A DNA stretch of 64,000 nt. It comes from DATMBF01 sp035559595. Lineage in GTDB: Bacteria > Bacteroidota > Ignavibacteria > UBA10030. The position numbers and the translations under genes were made by a program. Positions 43,954 to 51,491 of the stretch are shown one piece after another. Numbering within the stretch: the stretch's first letter is position 1; each line of letters starts with the position of its first letter. The notes beneath the pieces are model-generated. The model did no database searches. It saw only the letters and a program-made list of their open reading frames with translations, and was not told the DNA's origin. The stretch is taken from NCBI GenBank assembly GCA_035559595.1, contig DATMBF010000028.1, positions 1-64,000 on the forward strand, in the 5' to 3' direction.

Positions 43954-46053
43954 TCATGCTGGCCTCGCCGATGTTCCTAACCATTTGATAACCACGAGCG
44001 TCATGTCATCCGTATACGTGGATCCGCCCATGTAGTTTCTGACTTCTGACCAGATATGCTGCTTAATGTCATGCGCCGAGGAGGGCTTCACATCCTTCGC
44101 AATCTCCAGAAGACCTTCATATCCTAATTCAACGCCGCTCGAATTCCTTGCTTCCGCCAATCCATCGGTGTAAAATACGCAGATATCGCCTGTTTTCAAA
44201 CGAATAATTCTTTCTTCCGTGGATTTCTCGAACAATCGTCCGTTCGTCAAGCCGAGGCCGAGTCCATTCGGTCGCAGAAGTTCGGATGTGCCGTCGGACA
44301 AATAAATCGGCGGACAGTGACCGGCGCGAGAGTAATACAAAATTCCTCTCTTTGTGTCAATAATCCCGTAGACCATGCTAATAAAAGCCTTTCGTTCCAG
44401 ACTGCCAAGGAGCGTCTCGTTTGCGTGAATGAGCATTTCTTTCGGCATGGGATACACTTTGCTCAACGACTGGAAGATTCCCTTCACCTCGGCCATATAA
44501 AAAGCCGCCGAAACTCCTTTCCCCGAAACATCACCCACAACCACTCCAAGCTTTTCATCATCGATTCTCACGAAATCGAAATAGTCGCCGCCGACCTCAA
44601 GCGACGGTTCCGAAATCGCTGCGATCTCCACATTCTCATATACCGGCAGACTTTGCGGAAGCAGACGCCGTTGCATCTGCTGCGCAACCATCATCTCCTG
44701 CTGTAAACGCTCCCGCTCAATTGAGCGCACAATCAGCTTGGAGTTCTCGATTGCAATGGTCACGTTATCACAGAACGTCGTCAACACCTCAATGTCGTCC
44801 TGGTCGAATCCGCCCGCGAAGTCTTTCGTCGCATGGAGAAAACCAATAAGCTCGCCGTGCGACAGTAGCGGCACTGTCAGTAATGAACCGACAGGCAGGT
44901 CGGACCTCTTGAGCTCTTTGGTCCGTCGGTCGGTTGCGACATTATCAATCGAGAGAACCTTTTTCGAATCAAGGACGACCTGACGCAAAGCATTTCCAGC
45001 GGCACGATTGAATATCTCGATTTCTTCCTGCGAGATATTCTTTCTCGAGACGACGTGTAAGGGCCGTTCTCCCTCTCCCTTTTCTTCCTGCACAAGCTCA
45101 AGCCACGCCGATTTCGCTCCAACGACCTCCAGCGTCATTTGCGTCACGGTATTGACAAGATCATGAAAATCGAACACCTGGTTGATGAGCCGACTTAAGT
45201 TATGCAGCGAGCTCAGCTCAAATTGTTTGCGCTCGTAGACTTCTGCCGTTGGAAGATGGAACAGTGTGCTGAAGAGCGACATCCCGAAATACACACCACC
45301 AAAGATGGCATTGAGCTGAACAAAACGCGACAGCGGAACGCTGAAATACTCAAGCGATGACCGGAGAAACGTTCGCTCATTGAGAACGATATTGAGTCCA
45401 ACAAACCCAAGGAAAAGCAGAAGACTGTAAACAATGGTGTAGATCTTTTCTCGCCTGGAGAGGTAAACAATCCAATTTTGTTTGAAGGAATTGAGGATTG
45501 AGAGAACGATTCCAGCACCAAAAGCGATCGAGCCCACAACAGCAATATCGACCGGGATGAACGGCAATGCAGCCCCGCTGCTCAAAAGAACAGCGATGAG
45601 GAGGAACGCAAACATGCGTTTTGTTCCCCGCTTTGGTTTCGTCATTACGAGGGTTCGAATCGAAAGTACCATGCGAATCGAGAAGATACCGACCGCAATG
45701 CAGAGAATCTCAGAAAACAGAATCGTGGTGGCGCTAAACGGAACGAAAGCCCCTTCTTGCTCGACAAATCGGGCGGCAGGAAACAAGGTGTTCACACCGA
45801 TCCAACCAAGCACGGCAATACAGCCGACAAGAAGTCTGCCGATCTCTTTCGCCGACCCCCGGTTGTACCGCTTGCCGGTCGACTCCATAAAGAGATACAG
45901 CAGGAGGAATGCGGTGACAATGAGAAATTCCCGCGTGTACCGAACCGCTTCTTCTTCGATTCGGTAGGAACGATTCACAACATCCAGGACAAAGACGAAC
46001 AGGAAGAAAACAATCGGTAGAAAGATATAGAGGATACGCTTCAGTCGATCCAT
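43954..46053 (-). CDS. Membrane-anchored SpoIIE/RsbU-type phosphatase with GAF domain
   Basis: A 699-residue protein with about seven or eight hydrophobic segments in residues 5-270, a GAF domain (about 290-440, GSLLTVPLLSHGELIGFLHA), a helical linker (QQMQRRLLP) and a PP2C-like domain (GGDYFDFV, VVGDVSGKGVSAAFYMAEVKG, RAGHCPP, FYTDGLAEARNS). The membrane part may sense an envelope signal. It follows the MATE gene by one base, so the two are coupled. Confidence 0.92.
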   Translation of the reverse strand: MDRLKRILYIFLPIVFFLFVFVLDVVNRSYRIEEEAVRYTREFLIVTAFLLLYLFMESTGKRYNRGSAKEIGRLLVGCIAVLGWIGVNTLFPAARFVEQEGAFVPFSATTILFSEILCIAVGIFSIRMVLSIRTLVMTKPKRGTKRMFAFLLIAVLLSSGAALPFIPVDIAVVGSIAFGAGIVLSILNSFKQNWIVYLSRREKIYTIVYSLLLFLGFVGLNIVLNERTFLRSSLEYFSVPLSRFVQLNAIFGGVYFGMSLFSTLFHLPTAEVYERKQFELSSLHNLSRLINQVFDFHDLVNTVTQMTLEVVGAKSAWLELVQEEKGEGERPLHVVSRKNISQEEIEIFNRAAGNALRQVVLDSKKVLSIDNVATDRRTKELKRSDLPVGSLLTVPLLSHGELIGFLHATKDFAGGFDQDDIEVLTTFCDNVTIAIENSKLIVRSIERERLQQEMMVAQQMQRRLLPQSLPVYENVEIAAISEPSLEVGGDYFDFVRIDDEKLGVVVGDVSGKGVSAAFYMAEVKGIFQSLSKVYPMPKEMLIHANETLLGSLERKAFISMVYGIIDTKRGILYYSRAGHCPPIYLSDGTSELLRPNGLGLGLTNGRLFEKSTEERIIRLKTGDICVFYTDGLAEARNSSGVELGYEGLLEIAKDVKPSSAHDIKQHIWSEVRNYMGGSTYTDDMTLVVIKWLGTSARPA

Positions 46054-46054
46054 A

Positions 46055-47404
46055 CTATACCCTCAAGGTCTTCCAACCGCCGGATCTGAACTTGAGCCAT
46101 GTCATGAGCGTGTACGAGATGATGTAGACCGGTACTGCGAGCCACGCTCCCAAAATTCCCCACCCAAGTGTAACTCCCAGCACGTAAGAGAGAGGAAGGA
46201 AGATAACCCAGTGGGTGAGTACTTCGGCATACATCACGTACATCGTCGCGCCTGCCGCCTGGAGCGAGTTTGCCATGATGATGCCGAACCCGTACGCCAC
46301 TTGAGCAATACCAGCCAGCTGAAGCAACGGTTTTGTCACTTCGATGATTGTCTCGTTCGGTGTGATGACTTTCAAAATGAGCTCCGGGAATGCCACGAAC
46401 ACTCCGCCAAGACACAACGTGAAGATTGTCGCAATTTTGCCTGTTTCGATTCCATATCTATACGCCAGGTTTGCGTCATTGTTTCCGAGGGCATTGCCGA
46501 CAAGTGTTTGCGCAGCGATACCCAACCCAAAACAGGGCATAAACGAGAGAAACAACGAGGTGATCACAACTTGTGTTGCTGCTTGTTCGATGGTGCCGAT
46601 GATCCCCGCAACGGCAACGAACATCAAGAAACCGAAAAGGATCAGGATATTCTGAAATGAGACCGGCAAACCGATGCGTACGATCGGCTTAATGTGGTTT
46701 ATCCCTATTGCCAGGATATCGTAGTACCTGTATCGTTTTCGATAGGACGAAAGAAAAGTTACAAAAACAAAAAAGAGAAAGCCAAGAAACATTCCGATCG
46801 AAGCGGCCAGACCGGCGCCCGCAATGCCCATTTTCGGAAATCCTGCAACGCCAAAAATAAGGAGATAATTGAAGACGATATTGAAGACATAGGAGACGAT
46901 AGCGGAGAACATGAAGATGTTGGTGTGTCCAATGCCGTAAAAGAATCCGCGATACGAAACTGCGAGAAGAAAGAACGGCAGGCCGAGGAAACGGTACTTC
47001 ATGTAATCTCCTCCAGCATACGCCACATGGACATCGCTCGAAAAGAGATTAATGATATCGAAGGCAAAGATATAGCCGAGGATGCTCAGGGCAAGGCCGA
47101 CAACACCGCTCAGAACGAGGGAGTTGTTGAGGACGATCCCCGCTTCGGTATGTTTCCCTTGTCCGTAACGGCGGGCGACAAGAATGTGGGTACCGGTGGC
47201 AAGACTTGAGAAGAAACTCGTAATCGTCCACGTTGCGAGAACTCCAAGTCCCATCGCCGCCAGAACGACCTCGGAGTTTTCCAGTCGCCCGACCATCGCC
47301 GTGTCGATGATGGAAACAATCATCTGAGATGACAATCCGGCAACGGCGGGGGTGGCCATTCTCAGGATCTTGCCAGAGTACGCTTTACTAGGAAGAATAG
47401 ACAT
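46055..47404 (-). CDS. MATE family efflux transporter
   Basis: A 449-residue protein with about 12 helices; MATPAVAGLSSQMIVSIIDTAMVGRLE near the N terminus and the two-fold internal repeat (second half VRIGLPVSFQNILILFGFLMFV) are typical of MATE Na+- or H+-driven drug/metabolite exporters. Start is ATG 47404; a TTG seven codons upstream is an alternative. Its placement ahead of the phosphatase module may link it to the same response. Confidence 0.9.
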   Translation of the reverse strand: MSILPSKAYSGKILRMATPAVAGLSSQMIVSIIDTAMVGRLENSEVVLAAMGLGVLATWTITSFFSSLATGTHILVARRYGQGKHTEAGIVLNNSLVLSGVVGLALSILGYIFAFDIINLFSSDVHVAYAGGDYMKYRFLGLPFFLLAVSYRGFFYGIGHTNIFMFSAIVSYVFNIVFNYLLIFGVAGFPKMGIAGAGLAASIGMFLGFLFFVFVTFLSSYRKRYRYYDILAIGINHIKPIVRIGLPVSFQNILILFGFLMFVAVAGIIGTIEQAATQVVITSLFLSFMPCFGLGIAAQTLVGNALGNNDANLAYRYGIETGKIATIFTLCLGGVFVAFPELILKVITPNETIIEVTKPLLQLAGIAQVAYGFGIIMANSLQAAGATMYVMYAEVLTHWVIFLPLSYVLGVTLGWGILGAWLAVPVYIISYTLMTWLKFRSGGWKTLRV

Positions 47405-47525
47405 GAAGAAAGAATGACAGGACAAGAAAGCGCCTTAGGGGCCACATGAGCCGCTTCCTGCTTCTGTTGGTTCTGCGTTTATCGGTGCCTTTTCCGAAGG
47501 CAGATGAGAGACAGCTTCCGTGAAC

Positions 47526-48215
47526 CTAAAGACTGTACTGTGCGATGGAGCGCTCGGCGTCCCTCGCATAGATTGAGGTGGGATATTCTTTCGTGATTCG
47601 CTTATAGAGCTCGACAGCCTTCTGTCTGTTACCGGCAGCCGCAAAATTACGGGCGGCATGATGCAGCTGCTCAGCTCGATAGGAATCAATCGTCTGCAAC
47701 GATGCTGCTTTCTCGAACAGCACAGCAGCCTCTCCATACTCTCCTTTGATCTCAAGGCATGCCCCGGCTCCGGAGTATGCGGCCGCCATTAACAGTGGAT
47801 CGTCCAGATCGGTGTCTTGGTAATATTCAAGAGCCTTGTCATACTGCTTCAAGTAATAATACGAGTTCGCGAGGTAGAGTTTCGCCATCTCGCCGGGATT
47901 TGTGTTTCCGTAGTCATTGACAATATCCCGCAGGCCGCGAATGTTTTCTGAGGGATTACCGTTGAGAGCGACTTCGTAGTTTCCCTGATCGTAGTACGGA
48001 AGAACTTTCCCAAGCTCGGCTGTAGCGCTCTCTGTTTCGGCTCGGATATTGTTCAGAACGACAACCATCGTCGTCACAAGACCCACAATCCCTAAGGCGA
48101 TGCCTTTCATCAGAGTTTTATGTTCGGAGTACCAGGCCTGGGCTTCAAAATAGCCGGTGACGAGCGAATCTGTTTTTATTTCCTTCTTCGTAACCTTCTT
48201 TTTGGGTCGAAGCAT
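47526..48215 (-). CDS. Membrane-anchored TPR protein
   Basis: A 229-residue protein: a basic N terminus (RPKKKVTKKEIK), one helix (about residues 37-55, GIALGIVGLVTTMVVVL) and a TPR array in the rest (AKLYLANSYYYLKQYDKALEYYQ, AAAYSGAGACLEIKGEYGEAAVLFEKA, QLHHAARNFAAAGNRQKAVELYKRITKEYP), similar to YfgM-type scaffold proteins. An AAGAAGGATC ribosome-binding site precedes the ATG. It lies 29 bp after tRNA-Arg with no terminator, so the two are probably co-transcribed. Confidence 0.85.
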   Translation of the reverse strand: MLRPKKKVTKKEIKTDSLVTGYFEAQAWYSEHKTLMKGIALGIVGLVTTMVVVLNNIRAETESATAELGKVLPYYDQGNYEVALNGNPSENIRGLRDIVNDYGNTNPGEMAKLYLANSYYYLKQYDKALEYYQDTDLDDPLLMAAAYSGAGACLEIKGEYGEAAVLFEKAASLQTIDSYRAEQLHHAARNFAAAGNRQKAVELYKRITKEYPTSIYARDAERSIAQYSL

Positions 48216-48244
48216 GTGATGATCCTTCTTTGAGATGAATGAAG

Positions 48245-48318
48245 TACGCCCGGCGCGATTCGAACGCGCGACCTACAGCTCCGGAGGCTGTCGCTCTATC
48301 CATCTGAGCTACGGGCGC
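48245..48318 (-). tRNA. tRNA-Arg (anticodon CCG)
   Basis: A 74-base cloverleaf: acceptor GCGCCCG/CGGGCGT with G1-U72 at the end, D-arm GCTC/GAGC, anticodon stem ACAGC/GCTGT with loop CTCCGGA, T-arm GCGCG/CGCGC with TTCGAAT, discriminator A, no encoded CCA. CCG reads the CGG arginine codon. Confidence 0.96.
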
Positions 48319-48337
48319 GGGGAAAATTCAGCCAGCG

Positions 48338-48742
48338 TCAATGTTCAATATACGAAAGCCTTGCTGTGTCTGCAAGTAATGGGAGAGACACGCGGATTCC
48401 AGGTGGCGTGACCGCGTGTTCCAAAACATAGGGTACAATCTCTTTCTCACCACGGCGTAACCGACTTTCGCTCTCCAACGCCAAGGCCAATGCGGCGTGT
48501 GATTCTGAGGGCGTCATGAATTGCCGGATGACCAGAACACCAGAGCGAATTGCTTGTCGTATGTGTTCTCCGATTCCTCCAGCTTTCGTGCTAAGTCTTT
48601 GTATGTGGTAAGGAGTTCTCGCAACCGAACAAACGTCCGCATAATGGCGATATGACTTACACCGCACTTCTGCTCCGAACAACACCAGAGGGCATTGCAA
48701 TTCCCTGTTCAGGAAATGCGCACGGCGGACTGCAAATGCCAT
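48338..48742 (-). CDS. Doubtful 134-residue ORF
   Basis: An open frame giving a soluble, Arg-rich protein (RSGVLVIRQFMTPSESHAALALALESESRLRRGEKE in the middle). I recognise no family. It has no clear ribosome-binding site and its last codons overlap the tRNA-Arg promoter boxes. Could be a species-specific gene or chance. Confidence 0.25.
   Translation of the reverse strand: MAFAVRRAHFLNRELQCPLVLFGAEVRCKSYRHYADVCSVARTPYHIQRLSTKAGGIGEHIRQAIRSGVLVIRQFMTPSESHAALALALESESRLRRGEKEIVPYVLEHAVTPPGIRVSLPLLADTARLSYIEH
48347..48375 (-). promoter_or_regulatory. Predicted promoter of tRNA-Arg and the TPR gene
   Basis: Minus strand TTGCAG (48375-48370), 17 bp, TATATT (48352-48347), with about 22 bases of leader before the tRNA 5' end. 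Confidence 0.6.
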
Positions 48743-48930
48743 CTCATCGTGAGATTCTAGAACGCAATGTCAAGCTCCTGAATTCTTCCGTCGATAACTG
48801 AAACATACAATCGGATGGGAATCTATCAAAACTCCCCTTAACGGCTTTGTTGTGATTGAACGTTGTAACACAGCCCAGATGAGAAGTATGCCGCAGGATG
48901 AGTTCGGATGGAACAAGCTGTTGTGCCAAT

Positions 48931-50022
48931 CTACCCTTCCCGCGGTGATGCGGAATGACGGTTACGTGACGGTTTTCTTTCTCTGCCAGACTTCTCCAGG
49001 ACATACGAGACTTTTGCAAGAACCTTGTCGGCAGATATATTCTTCATACAATCAAATGTCTCGATCGGGCATTTGTGTCCGCCATGAATCGAACAGGGTC
49101 GGCAACGTAAACCGCGGGTTTCCACAATGACATCATCCCTCCCGTACGGTGCAAATCCAAACTCCGGTACCGTAGCTCCAAAGATAGCTACCACCGGAGT
49201 CCGCATGGCAACCGCGAGATGCATTGGTGCGCTGTCATTGCAGATCATAACATTACATCGCCGAATAAGCTCTGAAGACTCCATCAGCGAAAGCCGACCT
49301 GCCGTCGATACAATTCCATCTCCTCCAGCAAGCTTCACGATCTCCTCACAAAGTTCTCGATCTTCAGCACCCCCTACAAGCACGACACGAAATCCATCTT
49401 TCACTAACTCCTTTGCCACCTCGGCAAACCTCTCCTTGAGCCACCGCTTGGTGTTCCAAATTGTCCCCGGTGCAATGGCAATGAGGTTTGTGGTGTCAAA
49501 TCTGAATTCCCTGCAAATCTCCTCTATCTTCGCCGTTGATTCGGATGATGGATAGAGATTCGGCAGGACTCGCTCCGTGTGCTCGATCCCGATACCGGTC
49601 AGCAGGGAAAGATTGCGTTCGATTTCATGGATCTCATCTTGATATCGCACGGCTTTCGTATGGAGTACTTGCGCAATTCCTTTTTTGAATCCGATTCGCA
49701 GAGGGATTCCAGCAAACATTGCCAGCAAGGCGCTACGTAATGAGCGGTGCGGGATAATTGCAAGCTCATACCGGTTTTCTCTCAATTTCCCTGCGGTCTT
49801 CCAGAATCCCCTCCATCCCCGGTCATTTCCATATTTATCATAGACAATTACCTCTCTCACCGCGGGATGGTTCTTCAGCAATTCACTCGCCTTCGGCACG
49901 AGAACAACATCGATGTTCGCGTGAGCAAAGTATTCTTTGATTACCTGAATAAGCGGCAAAGCAAGAATGACGTCACCGATGAACGCCGTCTGAATCACGA
50001 GGATATTGGAAACCGACCTCAT
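48931..50022 (-). CDS. Heptosyltransferase II-like GT9 enzyme
   Basis: A 363-residue GT9 protein: ILVIQTAFIGDVILALPLIQVI, IAIAPGTIWNTKRWLKERFAEVA, and CNDSAPMHLAVAMRTPVVAIFGATVPEFGFAPYG, the last with the ADP-heptose-binding pattern of WaaF. The Cys-rich RGLRCRPCSIHGGHKCPIETFDCM tail is common in WaaF relatives. The ATG at 50022 overlaps the acyltransferase stop (ATGA) and has GGGGGAAG upstream. Last gene of the long run beginning at 63605. Confidence 0.92.
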   Translation of the reverse strand: MRSVSNILVIQTAFIGDVILALPLIQVIKEYFAHANIDVVLVPKASELLKNHPAVREVIVYDKYGNDRGWRGFWKTAGKLRENRYELAIIPHRSLRSALLAMFAGIPLRIGFKKGIAQVLHTKAVRYQDEIHEIERNLSLLTGIGIEHTERVLPNLYPSSESTAKIEEICREFRFDTTNLIAIAPGTIWNTKRWLKERFAEVAKELVKDGFRVVLVGGAEDRELCEEIVKLAGGDGIVSTAGRLSLMESSELIRRCNVMICNDSAPMHLAVAMRTPVVAIFGATVPEFGFAPYGRDDVIVETRGLRCRPCSIHGGHKCPIETFDCMKNISADKVLAKVSYVLEKSGRERKPSRNRHSASPREG

Positions 50023-50996
50023 GACTCTTCCCCCTGATTCACGGCGGTACTCTCTGCATGCTTCCAGCGTCGGTGCATCCACATCCATTGTTCCGGTTGG
50101 GAGCGGATGATTTCTTCCATCATTTTCACATGTCGCCGCGTGAGTTCTTCCACGTTTTCTGGAGTGTACGCAGTGAGGTCGTTCATCGGTACATTACGGA
50201 ATTCAGCGACGTATGTCCCGTCCGGCTGGCGTTGTGTAAATCCAACGAGCATCGGCGCTCCTGTTTTCAAGCTGAACACGGCGGGTCCCTGATGGGTCGG
50301 GACGCGCCGCCCAAAAAACTCTACCCACACGCTTTCCTTCGCTGCACTCTGATCCCCCACAATCCCCACAACACCCCCTTCGCTCAAGACACGAAGTGTC
50401 TCACGCACAGAAGCAGACATTGGAATCACCACGTTGCCAAAGTGCCGCCGCGTGCGATTGATCCACTCGTCCACATAAGGATTGTGCTGGGCTTTGGCAA
50501 TCACGTGGAGTGGCATTCCAGTTGATACATTCACGCTGTGTGCAAACCACTCCCAATTCCCGTAATGCCCTGTCATCAACACCACACCTTTCCCTTTTTG
50601 CTGAACTGTTTTGACGAGCTCCGGGTTCTGAAATTTCACTTCTTTCTGCAGTTCTTCGGCGGTGAGATTCTCTGTCCAGAACAACTCAAAGAACGTCGTG
50701 CCTATGCTTCGGAAGGATCGCAGTGCGAGAGATTGAATCTCCTCTGCACTTTTTTCAGGAAAAGCTTTCTGTAGATTCTCATTCGTGATCGACTTCCGAA
50801 AACCGGTGAGCGAGTAAACGGCCTCACCTACCCACGCTCCGATCGATCGAGCAGTTTGTAACGGAAGGATCCGAACGAATGCCGCAATAAAGGCAAACAG
50901 AAGATACTCAAGAACAAATCGGAAGGAGCGCACGAAAGCAAAGTACACAAAATAGACTTGGGATGAAACGGATTCTTGAGAAAACGCAGCGAACAT
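50019..50996 (-). CDS. LpxL/HtrB-like lipid A acyltransferase
   Basis: A 325-residue membrane-associated acyltransferase: N-terminal helix, SITNENLQKAFPEKSAEEIQ, the catalytic GHYGNWEW (HX4E), GDQSAAKESVWVEFFGRRVPT and a C-terminal QPEQWMWMHRRWK. The family adds secondary acyl chains to lipid A in the inner membrane. I use the ATG at 50996; a TTG at 51005 adds three residues. The pairing with a GT9 gene supports a lipid A role. Confidence 0.9.
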   Translation of the reverse strand: MFAAFSQESVSSQVYFVYFAFVRSFRFVLEYLLFAFIAAFVRILPLQTARSIGAWVGEAVYSLTGFRKSITNENLQKAFPEKSAEEIQSLALRSFRSIGTTFFELFWTENLTAEELQKEVKFQNPELVKTVQQKGKGVVLMTGHYGNWEWFAHSVNVSTGMPLHVIAKAQHNPYVDEWINRTRRHFGNVVIPMSASVRETLRVLSEGGVVGIVGDQSAAKESVWVEFFGRRVPTHQGPAVFSLKTGAPMLVGFTQRQPDGTYVAEFRNVPMNDLTAYTPENVEELTRRHVKMMEEIIRSQPEQWMWMHRRWKHAESTAVNQGEES

Positions 50997-51011
50997 CAAA
51001 GGCAAAAGCAG

Positions 51012-51425
51012 TTACTCGCCCATCACCTTGACGATGACTCGCTTCTTCCGTTGGCCGTCGAACTCCGCGTAGTAGATCTGCTGCCACGGACCGAAGTCGA
51101 GCTTCCCATCGGTAACCGGCACGATGACCTCGTGGTGCATGAGAAGACTCTTGAGATGGGCATCTCCGTTCGTTTCACCGGTTCTGTGGTGCCGATAATT
51201 CGGATTGAATGGAGCCAGTCGCTCCAACCACTCGTCAATATCCTGAATCAAGCCCGACTCAGCATCATTGACGTAAACGGAAGCAGTAATGTGCATCGCT
51301 GAAACCAAGATCATTCCCTCCTTGATACCACTTTTTGCGAGAATCCGTTCCACCTCGCTCGTGATATTGATATACTCGCGATGCTTCTGCGTGTTGAACC
51401 AGAGGTACTCTGTGTGAAACTTCAT
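51012..51425 (-). CDS. YjbQ/UPF0047 family protein
   Basis: A 137-residue protein covering the whole UPF0047 domain: MILVSAMHITASVYVNDAESGLIQDI, YRHHRTGETNGDAHLKSLLMHHEVIVPV and GKLDFGPWQQIYYAEFDGQRKKRVIVKVMGE. Relatives show weak thiamine-phosphate synthase activity in vitro; the physiological role is unknown. Sits between the GH13 lipoprotein and the acyltransferase. Confidence 0.93.
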   Translation of the reverse strand: MKFHTEYLWFNTQKHREYINITSEVERILAKSGIKEGMILVSAMHITASVYVNDAESGLIQDIDEWLERLAPFNPNYRHHRTGETNGDAHLKSLLMHHEVIVPVTDGKLDFGPWQQIYYAEFDGQRKKRVIVKVMGE

Positions 51426-51491
51426 TGTTATCCTCCTGCAAAACGGTGTGCTCGGGAAAGATCGGTATTCATCGTTGAAACCGGGACAAGC

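Larger units (their letters stand above)
48319..48930. other. 600-bp stretch without a confident gene
   Basis: Between tRNA-Arg and the GT9 gene ending at 48931 I find the tRNA promoter, one doubtful minus-strand frame (48338-48742) and nothing recognisable from 48743 to 48930. No hairpin with a T-run is evident as terminator for the GT9 transcript. It may be a decayed gene or non-coding DNA. Confidence 0.5.

Noticed and set aside
48744..49019. 91-codon minus-strand frame at the 3' end of the GT9 gene
   Set aside because: Overlaps the GT9 coding region in another frame, lacks a start signal and has no family resemblance.
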